DNA of 58,718 nt from Armatimonadota bacterium (GCA_020846535.1 JADLDR010000093.1:1-58718), one strand, 5' to 3'. Positions 26,360 through 37,927 are shown, numbered from the stretch's first letter. Notes: generated from the sequence alone by a model not told the origin. Program-made: numbers and translations.

Positions 26360-26536
26360 TCAATGAGATTCGCGAGGGGCCGGATTCGCCCAGAGGGGCA
26401 GAGTTCGATGGATGGAGCCGCATTCTTTTTCATCGCCACCGGTCCGCCCTGCCAGTACGGTTTCGGTGAAAACCATCACGGCCATCAGCGCAAAGACCAT
26501 GGCGACGGCCCATGCTACCGTCCGGTATTTCAACAT
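26360..26536 (-). CDS. Small exported or membrane peptide (58 residues)
   Basis: ATG 26536 follows a strong Shine-Dalgarno (AAAGGAGGGTG). The product begins MLKYRTVAWAVAMVFALMAV, a long hydrophobic segment ending ETVLAG that may be a signal peptide or a single membrane helix. A short polar tail follows (GDEKECGSIHRTLPLW and on to PAPRESH) with one Cys. The frame stops at 26360-26362, and a perfect terminator hairpin lies 27 bases further on. The combination of strong ribosome binding site, hydrophobic start, stop and terminator argues for a real gene. I do not recognise a family. It is divergent from secA, whose promoter begins at 26660. Confidence 0.6.
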   Translation of the reverse strand: MLKYRTVAWAVAMVFALMAVMVFTETVLAGRTGGDEKECGSIHRTLPLWANPAPRESH

Positions 26537-26659
26537 CGTTCATCACCCTCCTTTCAAGCGTTTCCTATGATATATTATGCCACATTCGGCCCGGAAATTT
26601 AGAGGAAGTTCTTATCGGATGTGATCGTTATCTGACCGTTCGCCCGTTCCATTCCCTTT

Positions 26660-26688
26660 TTGACAAATCCCTTTAAGTATGGTATGAT
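26660..26688 (+). promoter_or_regulatory. Sigma-70 promoter of secA
   Basis: TTGACA (26660-26665) and TATGAT (26683-26688) are spaced by 17 bases. The GAGAGG ribosome binding site of secA starts only 6 bases after the -10 box, so the leader must be very short. The ribosome binding site may be partly at the transcript start. Confidence 0.75.
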
Positions 26689-26706
26689 AAATTGAGAGGT
26701 GTCACT

Positions 26707-29712
<3,006 letters not shown>

Positions 29713-29786
29713 CGATCCGTAGGGGGCAGGTCGCCGGGCCTGCCCTGATTTTTCAATCACGATAAGAAAGGCAGGTGAGTTTCGCG

Positions 29787-30897
29787 ATGCTGTCCGAATT
29801 GAAACATGAAATTGATGCGGCCATTCGCGAGGTGGAAGAGGTAGGTGATCGCCTTTGACCTCGTAGGAAAACAGGCCCGGATGGCGCAGCTTGAGGAGAA
29901 AACCGCCGACCCTTCCCTCTGGAACGATCCCCCCGCAGCCCAATCGCTTCTGAAGGAACTGAGCGACCTGAAGGAAGAGGCGCTGCCCTGGCTGGAGATG
30001 AAGCGGCATCTCGGCGACCTCAGCGATTATGCGGTGCTGGCCGCCGAAGAGGAGAACAGCGAAAGCTTCGAGGCGGAGATCCGGGAGCAGTTCGATGCTT
30101 TGCGCCAGCGGATCGAGCAGATGAGCCTGGCGACCCTGCTGAGCGGGGAGCATGACAGCAGCAACGCCATCCTGGAGATCAACTCCGGCGCGGGCGGGAC
30201 GGAAGCCTGCGACTGGGCGGAGATGCTCCTCCGTATGTACACCCGGTGGGCCGAACGGCGGGGATGTAAAATCGAGATGATCGACCGCACCCCGGGCGAT
30301 GTGGCGGGCACGAAAAGCGTGACCCTCCTCATTTCGGGCCGGAACGCTTACGGCTATCTGAAATCCGAAAGGGGCGTTCACCGGCTGGTCCGCATCTCGC
30401 CCTTCGATGCCAACAAGAGACGGCATACCTCTTTTGCCTCGGTGGATGTGATCCCCGAAATCGAGAACGCGGGCGAAGTAGAGATCAACGAGGACGATCT
30501 CAAGATCGAAACCTACCGCTCCAGCAGCGCGGGCGGCCAGAACGTGCAGAAAAACGATACCGCCGTCCGGATCACCCACATCCCGACCGGCATTATCGTC
30601 ACCTGCCAGAACGAGCGATCCCAGCTTCAGAACAAGGAAAACGCCCTGAAGGTCCTGCGTGGGCGGCTCTACGAGCTTCAGGAAAAGGAAAACCAGGCCC
30701 GCCTCGCGGAACTCAGAGGAGAACTACGAGCCATCGAGTGGGGCAGCCAGATCCGCTCCTATGTCTTCCACCCCTATACCCTGGTCAAAGACCACCGCAC
30801 CGGCGTCGAAACCGGCGATGTCATCCGCGTGATGGACGGCGAAATCGACGACTTCATCGAAGGCTACATGCGCTGGGACGGCGTTCCGGTGAAATAA
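29787..30897 (+). CDS. prfB: Peptide chain release factor 2 with programmed +1 frameshift
   Basis: RF2 reads UGA and UAA stops and triggers peptide release. Translation starts at ATG 29787 (MLSELKHEIDAAIREVEEVG) and reaches CTT TGA at 29853-29858. A +1 slip past T29856 continues as GAC in the long frame, giving about 369 residues. The long frame has SPFDANKRRHTSF (the stop-recognition SPF) and SSSAGGQNVQK with the catalytic GGQ. Low RF2 favours the shift, so the gene regulates itself. The gene lies 74 bases after secA, a common neighbour, and they may share a transcript. Confidence 0.95.
29838..29859 (+). promoter_or_regulatory. RF2 programmed +1 frameshift site
   Basis: The signal is CTTTGAC (29853-29859) with the in-frame TGA at 29856-29858. 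An upstream purine-rich element (GAGGTAGGTG, 29838-29847) resembles the internal Shine-Dalgarno used by RF2 genes. It sits a few bases further from the slip site than in E. coli. Confidence 0.85.
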
Positions 30898-30924
30898 CGG
30901 GTGTTCTTAAGAATATAACGGATC

Positions 30925-31052
30925 GATGCCGTCTGCGAGGGTAAAGCCCGAAGCCATCTTCAGGGTCACGCCAACGCACAGAGCCTTCTCGGGCCTATGT
31001 TGCGCTGGAGATTGCCGCGGAGCTTTCGCTCCTCGCAGACGGCATCGAGCGT
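30925..31052. repeat. Dispersed palindromic repeat, diverged copy 3
   Basis: Ends GATGCCGTCTGCGAG (near 30927) and CTCGCAGACGGCATC (near 31035) are inverted. Inside is GGAGATTGCC to TTTCGCTCCTC, the right arm of the common repeat; the left arm is worn. It lies in the gap between prfB and the zinc-ribbon gene. Confidence 0.6.
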
Positions 31053-31125
31053 AAGCCCTCCAAAGCGTAACTTTTCCCCTCCGTTAGCGTTATAGTTGAA
31101 TAGACTGAAGCAGAGGTGACCTGAA

Positions 31126-31641
31126 ATGACGCTGACTTTGTGCCGTGAATGCCGTCAGGAAGTGAGTATGCGGGCTTTCGCTTGCCCGCATTGTGGCGCT
31201 CCCTATCCTGCTCGCGAGGAGTGGAACGGGTGGGGCGTCGACTGGCGCTCCGAAATGACGCTGATGGGCTGGCCGCTGGTGCATGTCGCTATCGGGCGGG
31301 ACGCCCAGGGTAGGCTGCGGGTGGCAAAGGGCATCATCGCTATCGGGCAGTTCGGCATCGGGGTTATCACCATCGCGCAGTTCGGGGTGGGGCTGCTGTT
31401 CGGGTTCGGCCAGTTCATGTGCGGCCTGACCGCTCTGGCCCAGGTCGCTGTCGCCGGGCTGTTCGGTGTGGGGCAGTTCGCCACAGGCTATATCGCTATC
31501 GGCCAGCTCGCTTTCGGGCAGTATGTGGTGGGGCAACTGGGTATCGGGGAATATGTCTGGAGTACCCAGCGCCACGATCCCCAGGCTCTCGATTACCTGC
31601 GCGGCCTCGCCGGGCGCGTGGGGATTCACTGGGGGAGATAA
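31126..31641 (+). CDS. Zinc-ribbon protein with Gly-Gln repeat hydrophobic domain
   Basis: The 171-residue protein has an N-terminal zinc ribbon (CRECRQEV and CPHCGAPYP, residues 6-27), a short linker, and a long hydrophobic part at about 65-145. The latter is made of 10-11-residue units that begin GQF, AQF, GQF, AQV, GQF, GQL, GQL and are rich in Gly, Ile, Val and Phe. The unit pair of about 21 residues repeats two to three times. Such regular Gly/Gln spacing suggests either a small beta-solenoid or a membrane-packed array. I know similar unnamed proteins but no function. It is the last intact gene before the damaged toxin-antitoxin locus. Confidence 0.7.
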   Translation: MTLTLCRECRQEVSMRAFACPHCGAPYPAREEWNGWGVDWRSEMTLMGWPLVHVAIGRDAQGRLRVAKGIIAIGQFGIGVITIAQFGVGLLFGFGQFMCGLTALAQVAVAGLFGVGQFATGYIAIGQLAFGQYVVGQLGIGEYVWSTQRHDPQALDYLRGLAGRVGIHWGR

Positions 31642-31798
31642 AGAGAAACCGAGTGCCATCACACATGAAAACAGAGCGGCAAAAGGATAATCGTATGACC
31701 ATACAAGAAGCCACCATCGAAAAGATCAAGCAGTTACCTGACCCGCTTGCTCGCGAAGTCGGCAACTTTGTTGATTTCTTGCTGATCCGCTATCGCTA

Positions 31799-33208
31799 CT
31801 GGGTCACTTGCCATGCTTGTCGGCATAGCGAAAATGTGGTATCATGAAGCATCCACCGATGAGGAGGCTTTGATGTCCCGCCGCCAGAAAGACCCGTTAC
31901 GGGCCTTCACCGAGACCGAGTATCAAACATTGCTCCAGTGCAGTCGCTCCCACACCGCCCCCGCCGTCGAGGCCATCCGCGCCCAAATCCTGTTGCGGGT
32001 GGCCCAAGTCGACACCTACGAGGCGGCGGCCCGGGCCGTGGGACACCGGTCGGGGGAAGCCGTGGCCGATCTGGTCGCCCGGTTCAACCAGGAAGGGCTC
32101 CAGGCCCTGCGGCCCCGGCATGGAGGCGGTCCGTCGGTGCGCTACGATGCCTCCGCCAAGGAGCGGATCCTGCGGGAAGCGGCCCGCACGCCCACCGTGG
32201 CGCAGGATGGGACGGCGACCTGGTCGCTTTCGACCTTACAGAAAGCCTTGCGCACGGCCCCGGATGGCCTGCCGCAGGTCTCGACCTATACCCTCTGGCA
32301 AGTACTCCACGAAGCAGGACACACCTTTCAACAGAATCGAACTGGGTGTGAAACCGGCACGGTGCTGCGCAAACGCAAGGACGAGGTCGTGCGGGTCACC
32401 GACCCGGACACAGCGGCGAAAAAAAACTGATAGAAGACGCCTACACGCTGGGCGAGGCGATGGGCCTATCGGTGTGGTGTCATGATCAGGCCGGTCCCTT
32501 TCCGACGGTGCCCTATACCGGTCCCAGTTGGCAGCCGGAAGGCAAAGCCGCCTGCCAACCCCATGAGTATCAGCGAGCCGGCACGGTCAAGCTGCTGACC
32601 CTGTTGCATCCGGCCGAGGGGCAAGTGCGGGTGAAGGGCACCGCCTCCTGCACGAACACGATCCTGCACGGCTGGCTCAAAGCCGAGTTGACGGCGATCT
32701 TGCAGACCCTGCCAGGGCCCGCCATCCCTTCAGATCCGACCAGCCTACGAACGGTATGGGAAGGCTGGCAGGCCGACCTGACTATCAAACCGACTCTCCT
32801 GGCCGACGTACCGCCCTTGCGGATGCTCCTGATCCTGGACAACCTGGCGGGCCATAAGACGCCCGCCTTCGTGGGCTGGCTGTTCGCGCACGGCATCAGG
32901 CCCTTGTATACGCCCTTGGGAGGCTCTTGGCTGAACATGGCCGAGAGTATCCAACGGATCTTGAAGCGCCGGGCCCTGAATGGGCCATATCCCACGACCC
33001 CCGAGCAGATCACGGCCTGGTTCGAAGCGGTGGCCGCCCATTGGAATCAGGAGCCGACCCCCTTTGAGTGGGGCGGGAAACGCCAGGCCCGTCGGCAACG
33101 CCAGCGGGAGCGGCGGCATGCTCTAGGCGGTTCCGGGGCCTATACGCGCACCCCGATCCGTCGTCGGCCGACCCTCAGTTATGCCCATAAGCATGACAAA
33201 TGACCCAC
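31799..33208 (+). mobile_element. IS630-family insertion sequence (complete)
   Basis: The element is 1410 bases and is flanked by TA at 31797-31798 and 33209-33210, the target duplication expected of IS630/Tc1-mariner elements. The ends are inverted: left CTGGGTCACTTGCCATGCTT and, on the other strand, right GTGGGTCATTTGTCATGCTT, with good matches continuing to about 30 bases. It carries one transposase made by frameshifting. It landed in the DUF2281 antitoxin gene. Confidence 0.85.
31873..33203 (+). CDS. IS630-family transposase made by -1 frameshifting
   Basis: The first frame (31873-32430) encodes a helix-turn-helix DNA-binding part ([28 protein letters not shown]). It ends at an A8 run where AAAAAAC (32421-32427) is a classic slippery heptamer. 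A -1 shift joins a second frame that holds the DDE catalytic domain: HDQAGPF (first Asp), [11 protein letters not shown] (second Asp) and [12 protein letters not shown] (Glu). The fusion is about 443 residues. GAGGAGG lies 5 bases before ATG 31873. All catalytic residues are present, so the element may be active. A non-shifted product would be the short DNA-binding protein, a possible inhibitor. Confidence 0.85.
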
Positions 33209-33330
33209 TAGGATGTCTGGGACACGGGAAACACATCGATAGAAACAGTCGCCCTCGCAGAATCCGATATGAGCGACTACTTGAGGAATCTGGAAGATTA
33301 CGAAAAGAAATTGCCCCGCGGTGAGATTCA

Positions 33331-33540
33331 ATGGTAAATATCCTGCGAGACGACATAGCTTTGTGCGATTTGAACCCCGTTGCGGAGACATGGCGGCAGG
33401 CATCCGACCTGCAGTGATCATGCAGATTGATCGTGCTAATGCTGTCAGCCCGCATACCAGTATTGTGCCGCTTACAGCAAAGAGCCGGCGGGTGATGTTG
33501 CCCTCACATGTATACATTCCCGCAGGCCAGGCTAATCTGA
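33331..33540 (+). pseudogene. MazF/PemK-type toxin remnant (frameshifted, truncated)
   Basis: ATG 33331 overlaps the end of the DUF2281 frame. The first frame reads MVNILRDDIALCDLNPV, a MazF start, and stops at 33415. A -1 shift near 33390 continues with AAGIRPAVIMQIDRANAVSP, then HTSIVPLTAKSRRVMLPSHV and YIPAGQANLIS, the MazF core including the RPAVI strand. Near 33540 the frame stops resembling MazF and runs into the group II intron fragment. MazF toxins cleave mRNA; this copy cannot make an intact toxin. With the antitoxin broken too, the whole module is dead. Confidence 0.75.
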
Positions 33541-33544
33541 TTTC

Positions 33545-34162
33545 CAGTTGGGCCTGTTTGCTCTTCAGGAGCAGAGAAGGCGTGGCTTCCCCAGAGACGC
33601 ACCAGCAGGCTTTCTTCCCTCTGCTATCATCTGCTTTTCTCTGTAACTCTGTTGGCCTGGATTTCGAGAGGCTTACCCTGGCGGACCTTCACCCTATCCT
33701 GACCATTACCATGAGGCCTTTGGCTACTACGCCGCCTCCGCCCTTTGTCCCACGTGCTGGCATTCTCGCACCCCATGACTGGGCCAAGGTGGTGTCAGAG
33801 TTTCCTTCTTCCCAGGCAAGGTGCCAGAGCGCCCCGTAGCGGCCTGCTTTACGCCGGGGGGAAACGAAAGCCGCCCTCTCACGCGGCGAAACTCGTGGAG
33901 GCCCCCCTCATACCGTTTTGGTCAGGGCGTATCAACCAGCTTCGCCCTTCTACCATAACGACGCTTTAAACACAGGTTTCTCGCGTCCGCATAGGGCGCA
34001 GGGTTCGCTCCGTTTCCCCTGAACTGGCTCGGAGAAACGATCCTTTGTCAGCGGGCTTCCCACCTCTGGTTGTGCCACAACCGGACGCAGGCCGCTCAAC
34101 CCTCATGCCACAGCTCAAGCATGGCTCTTATGAGCAACACCTCACACGGTGAAAAGGCGCAC
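33545..34162 (-). mobile_element. Group II intron fragment (5-prime part)
   Basis: Read on the minus strand, position 34162 begins GTGCGCC, the GUGYG-type 5-prime end of group II introns. About 600 bases of structured, non-coding sequence follow, rich in short GAAA and GGCGAAGC-like elements and containing a CATGAGGGTTGAGCGGCC segment that resembles domain I of bacterial introns. No reverse-transcriptase frame is found before the sequence meets the mazF remnant near 33540, and no domain V is evident. I judge it a truncated intron. The class cannot be set without folding. Confidence 0.5.
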
Positions 34163-34781
34163 TTCGCCAGTGGTATCAAATGACCGGAAGAGCTATTATA
34201 TCAAACGCGCTGACACAAAGGAATGAGCAGGCGACTTCAAGAACGGCGGACGGGAGTATCACCCCAGAGCAAATCGGAAGAGGCGCGCGCACACGACTTT
34301 CTGAATTACCGGGGCTTTTAGCCAATTGGGGAGGAGCGTTATCCTACCGCCACCCTGCCGAAATTGATCGATGAGGCGATCCTGGACGCGGCGAAGCGGA
34401 TCCTTTCGATCTGGCGCTTCGCGGCCCGTACGCGGGGCGACTCCTCCCGTAGCAGGCCGCTTTCCGGACGCCTGAGATGCCGGCTATACGGGGCGGGTAT
34501 GGGCGGATTGTAAAGTGTGCCGGCTCCGGCGGGATGCTCTACGGCTGCGCGAGGCGCTGGCACACCGTCCTCTGCAAGGCCCTCACCATCTCTGCAGGCA
34601 AGCTCCTGATAGCTGTGCAGAGCGGACCACCTCACGCGCGAAGCGATCCGCTATACGGCCTTCCTGTCGCTACTATCACCCAAAAAGCCTGCGGCCCTCA
34701 AAACCCCTACGGCGGACCTGGAGTGCCAGCGCCGCCAGAGGCTCCACCGGCTGTTTCTGGATGCGGAAGGATAGCCAGCGC
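34163..34781. other. Degenerate region without a clear gene
   Basis: This stretch has short protein-like pieces in different frames, for example ERYPTATLPKLIDEAILDAA (from about 34335) and AIRYTAFLSLLSPKKPAAL followed by RRQRLHRLFLDAEG, which ends at a TAG just before 34782. They are separated by stops and do not add up to a family I know. It is probably the ruin of one or two genes between the intron fragment and the glycyl-radical locus. Confidence 0.4.
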
Positions 34782-35066
34782 ATGGACTTGACGAAGCTGC
34801 TCTGGGAATTGAACGATCAGCTCCGGGAAGCGGAGACCGCCCCGGCCCGGGAGGGTAAGTCTCCTCGCTTGGATCGGGCCACCTTGCAGGAAATGGAGAG
34901 ATTGATGTCGCATTGGATAGAGTTGCCCCCGGAAGGGCAGCGGGCAGACATCGAGGCGATGGAACCCTTCGGCGCAGCAGGCGGGCAACTGCTGTACCCG
35001 ACGATCCGGGATGACCTCTGCCTGCCGGTGGCGTCAAAGCCCAATCGGCGCTGGACGCGCCGATAG
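34782..35066 (+). CDS. Hypothetical 94-residue protein
   Basis: ATG 34782 follows GGAAGGATAG. The product reads MDLTKLLWELNDQLREAETA, then PRLDRATLQEMERLMSHWIE, a charged helical protein, and ends LCLPVASKPNRRWTRR. I do not recognise the family. The first 70 residues look like two amphipathic helices; the last 20 look out of place and may result from a frameshift, given the decay around it. It lies 24 bases before the glycyl-radical activating enzyme gene and could be coupled with it. Whether it is an intact gene is uncertain. Confidence 0.45.
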   Translation: MDLTKLLWELNDQLREAETAPAREGKSPRLDRATLQEMERLMSHWIELPPEGQRADIEAMEPFGAAGGQLLYPTIRDDLCLPVASKPNRRWTRR

Positions 35067-35089
35067 AGATTGAAAAGGTGGTGGTTCGA

Positions 35090-36028
35090 CTCGTGACAGA
35101 AATGCTCAATAATTCCGATACGGAGAACTTGCGCCGGACGGAAGGGTGGATTTTCGATATTCAGCGGTTTTCCATTCACGACGGCCCGGGCATCCGCACC
35201 ACGGTCTTTTTGAAGGGCTGCCCCCTGTGCTGCCTGTGGTGCCATAATCCGGAATCGCGCTCATCGCAGCGGCAACTGGCCTTTTACAAGACCAAGTGCA
35301 TCGTATGCGGCCACTGCGCGGCGGCCTGCCCCAATGGGGCCATCCTGTCCGGGGATGAGCGGGTGGATTGGGAGAAATGCCGGGTCTGCGGGGGATGCGC
35401 GGAGGACTGCCCGGCGGAAGCCCTCCAGATCATCGGGAGGAAGGCGAGCGTGGCCGAGGTGGTCGATGTCGTGCTGCGCGACCTGCCTTTCTACAAGACA
35501 TCGAGCGGGGGCGTCACCCTCTCCGGCGGAGAGCCGCTCTTCCAATACGACTACTCCCTGAGCCTGCTGCGGGCATTCAAGGAGGAAGGGCTGCATACGG
35601 CGGTCGAAACCTGCGGCCTGACCTCCCGGGATCGACTGGCCGGCATCCTGGAACGGACAGACCTGTTTTTGTATGATATCAAGGCGGTCGATCCTGCAAA
35701 GCACCGCAAGCTCTGCGGGGCGGACAATGCCGCGATCCTGGACAACGCCCGCTTCCTGGACGCTCAGGGGGCCGATGTCCTTTTTCGCACCCCGATCATC
35801 CCCGGGCACAATGACAGCCCGGAAGATATCTGCCTGCTGGGGGAGTTCGTCCTCTCCCTGTCCTTCCCGCACCGTCTGGAACTCATGCCCTATCACGCCA
35901 TCGGCAGCGGCAAATACGAGGCCCTCGGAATGCTTTACCCTCTGCCCGATGTCAGGCCTCCGGAGAGCCTGGAGGCTTACCGGGAAATCCTCTCCGGCAT
36001 GGGCGTGCAGTTGGTGAGCGGCGGATAG
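35090..36028 (+). CDS. Glycyl-radical enzyme activating protein (radical SAM)
   Basis: This PflA-type enzyme uses SAM and a 4Fe-4S cluster to place a glycyl radical on a partner enzyme. The 312-residue protein has the activase signature DIQRFSIHDGPGIRTTVFLK, the radical-SAM Cys motif GCPLCCLWCHNPES (CxxxCxxC), and two ferredoxin-type clusters (CIVCGHCAAACPNGAI and CRVCGGCAEDCP), the form found with non-PFL glycyl-radical enzymes. SGGVTLSGGEP and ELMPYHAIGSGKY follow. Start GTG 35090 is favoured by AAAGGTGG upstream; GTG 35078 or ATG 35102 are possible. The partner gene next door (36078) is deleted internally, so this copy has no intact partner in the window. Confidence 0.88.
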   Translation, partial: LVTEMLNNSDTENLRRTEGWIFDIQRFSIHDGPGIRTTVFLKGCPLCCLWCHNPESRSSQRQLAFYKTKCIVCGHCAAACPNGAILSGDERVDWEKCRVCGGCAEDCPAEALQIIGRKASVAEVVDVVLRDLPFYKTSSGGVTLSGGEPLFQYDYSLSLLRAFKEEGLHTAVETCGLTSRDRLAGILERTDLFLYDIKAVDPAKHRKLCGADNAAILDNARFLDAQGADVLFRTPIIPGHNDSPEDICLLGEFVLSLSFPHRLELMPYHAIGSGKYEALGMLYPLPDVRPPESLEAYREILSGMGVQLVSGG

Positions 36029-36077
36029 TCGGATGCAAGGCCCGACCAGGACAGCCGACTGGCGAGGGAGAGTCCCC

Positions 36078-36649
36078 ATGAACGAACGGCTTGAAGCGAT
36101 CCGTGGCCGGGCGATAGTCCGGAGCAGGGAGCCGCGCACCAGCCCCAAGGAAGCGAACTGGGCGAAAGCCTTTTTCAGCCTCTACGCCGGCCGGCCTCTT
36201 CCTGAGCGGCAGGCGAGAGCCTTTGCCTACGCCCTGGGAAACGAGCCGGCACCTATCCACCCTCCGGAACGGCTCGCGGGGCAAATATACCAGATCGTGC
36301 CGGGGAGTGGGGTCATCGCCCCAGCGGCAGCGCCCTTGATGAGCGATGGAGCCAGTATGCCGTCAACCCGGCGGCGGCCAGGGAGGCGCGGGAACGGCTA
36401 CCCGAAAACGCGCTCTATGCTCGCTACTTCAACGACGGCGCGACTCCGGGGTATATCACCTGGGATTTCGGCTTCCAGGGCAATCTGACCTCCGTAGACC
36501 GTCTGATCGCCGCCCGGCAGAACCCGGATGCCCACCGCGACCTGATGGTGCGCGTCGGCGGCTTCTCCGCCCGCTTTTGCTCTCTCCCCAGAGAGACGCA
36601 GGATGAGATCATCTCGCGATACCGGTATGGGGCGTCGGATAGCCGATAA
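36078..36649 (+). pseudogene. Glycyl-radical enzyme remnant (N- and C-termini joined)
   Basis: ATG 36078 opens an N-terminal segment typical of glycyl-radical enzymes (MNERLEAIRGRAIVRSREPR, AFFSLYAGRPLPERQARAFA). After a -1 frameshift near 36300-36340 the frame reads ERWSQYAVNPAAARE, then ARYFNDGATPGYITWDFG. It jumps within a few codons to the C-terminal glycyl loop NPDAHRDLMVRVGGFSARF and QDEIISRYRYG. The whole central barrel, several hundred residues with the catalytic Cys, is missing. A normal enzyme has about 800 residues; this has about 190. The radical-bearing Gly in RVGGFS survives, but the enzyme cannot work. The activase lies 49 bases upstream. Confidence 0.8.
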
Positions 36650-36760
36650 GCCTGGCTCAGTAAATACTTGCTTCCATACGGAATTTCATTATGATTTTCG
36701 GATGACGATATTGTCCGCTTGAATCAGGCAAAAATAGGAGCCAAACCCCGGCTGTAGTCC

Positions 36761-37927
36761 CTAACCCGCCAACTCCTCCAACCTCTTCACCAGCATATCC
36801 ACATCCTCCCGGCAGTTGAAATGCGCCGTCGACACCCGCACGGCATTGTAAAGTCCTACGGGCCGCACATGGATGTTCCACCGCTCCCGGAGCGCGTTGC
36901 AGAGGTCGTCGCCCTTCCAGCCGTTCATCGCAAAGGTAGTCAGGGCCGAGGATTCCTCCCAGCAAAGAGGGGAGAGGAGGCGCAGGCCGGGGCGGTTCGA
37001 TAGCCGCTCCTTGAGGTAGCCGCTCAGGGCGGCCATGTGTTGCTCCACCGCCTCCCACCCAAGGGATTCCAGCCAGTCGAGGCTGGCCCCCAGCCCGGCG
37101 CAAAGGGGCCAGGCCCGGGTGCCGAACTCGAAGCGGAGGGCAGTAGACCACGGCTCCGCCTCTCCTGTGGCGATATCGGCCCGCTCCAGGGAACCGGCCC
37201 CGATGTGGGCGGGGGAGAGGCCGGTCAGTCGATCCTTTCTACCGAAAAAGATGCCGACGCCTTTCGGGCCGCAGAGCCATTTGTGCCCGTTGGAGACGTA
37301 AAAGTCGCACCCAACCCGCCTGGTATCGATGGGAAAGACCCCCAGCGCCTGCGCCCCATCCAGGAGGGAGAGAGTGTGCCGGGAGGCGGCCCACCGGCAG
37401 ATGGCCTCTGCCGGTTCCCGGGTTCCGGTCTCCGAGGATACATGGCTGATCGCCACCAGCCGGGTTCTCCTGCTTGCCGCGCTCTCCAGCCGGGCCAGCA
37501 TCACCTCCGCCTGCGGGGACACCTCCACTAGCTTGATCTTGATGCCCCTGCGCTTCTGAAGGTAAAGCAAAGGGTGGTGCATCGCCGGGTGTTCTTCGGT
37601 GGTGGTGATCACCTCATCGCCCGCCTGCCAGTCCAGGCCGGACAGCACGAGATTGATGCCGTCGGTGGCATTCCGGGTAAAGGCGATTTCATCCGCTTCC
37701 GTGCCCATCAGCGCCGCTACCCGCGCCCGCACCGCCTCGACCCTGCCCCAGAGGTTCCCCTGCGCGGCAACGCCCCTCTGCTCGAGATCGAAAAGAATCT
37801 CCACAAACTGCCGGAAGGCCGGTTCCGGCATCAGCCCGTAAGTGCCTGTATTCAGATAGACCGCCTCCGCCAGAACGGGAAAAGCCCTGCGGACTTCGGC
37901 GCTGTCGAGAATCTCGGTGAGATGCAA
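36761..37927 (-). CDS. PLP-dependent aminotransferase class V (isopenicillin-epimerase / cysteine-desulfurase-like)
   Basis: The 388-residue protein has the class V fold: YLNTGTYGLMPEPAFRQF at the start, EIAFTRNATDGINLVLSGL, TTTEEHPAMHHPLLYL, LDGAQALGVFPID and the PLP lysine in YVSNGHKWLCGPKGVG. The family covers cysteine desulfurases, isopenicillin-N-epimerase-like enzymes and selenocysteine lyases. The active-site Cys loop of IscS/SufS types is not evident, and the SNGHKWL form is common in the epimerase-like branch, so I do not give a substrate. It stands alone on its strand, with repeats at both ends. Confidence 0.85.
   Translation of the reverse strand: MHLTEILDSAEVRRAFPVLAEAVYLNTGTYGLMPEPAFRQFVEILFDLEQRGVAAQGNLWGRVEAVRARVAALMGTEADEIAFTRNATDGINLVLSGLDWQAGDEVITTTEEHPAMHHPLLYLQKRRGIKIKLVEVSPQAEVMLARLESAASRRTRLVAISHVSSETGTREPAEAICRWAASRHTLSLLDGAQALGVFPIDTRRVGCDFYVSNGHKWLCGPKGVGIFFGRKDRLTGLSPAHIGAGSLERADIATGEAEPWSTALRFEFGTRAWPLCAGLGASLDWLESLGWEAVEQHMAALSGYLKERLSNRPGLRLLSPLCWEESSALTTFAMNGWKGDDLCNALRERWNIHVRPVGLYNAVRVSTAHFNCREDVDMLVKRLEELAG

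Larger units (their letters stand above)
31695..33337 (+). pseudogene. DUF2281 antitoxin gene split by an IS630-family element
   Basis: The first 34 codons (MTIQEATIEKIKQLPDPLAR to [10 protein letters not shown]) match DUF2281, the antitoxin-like family that pairs with MazF or other toxins. At 31797-31798 an IS630-type element interrupts it. After the element, from 33211, the same frame resumes DVWDTGNTSIETVALAESDM, then DYLRNLEDYEKKLPRGEIQW and a TAA at 33335-33337, the normal family C-terminus. Joining the flanks over one TA gives TAT CGC TAG GAT, so precise excision would leave a TAG. The C-terminal half overlaps the mazF start in an ATGGTAA arrangement. The antitoxin is therefore not produced intact. 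Confidence 0.75.

Noticed and set aside
26309..26602. Plus-strand 97-codon frame between the terminator and secA
   Set aside because: It runs opposite the 58-residue peptide gene, which has a better ribosome binding site, hydrophobic start and terminator.
29845..30897. prfB starting at 29845 without a frameshift
   Set aside because: No proper start codon context exists there, while the 29787 start with CTT TGA C gives the standard RF2 N-terminus.
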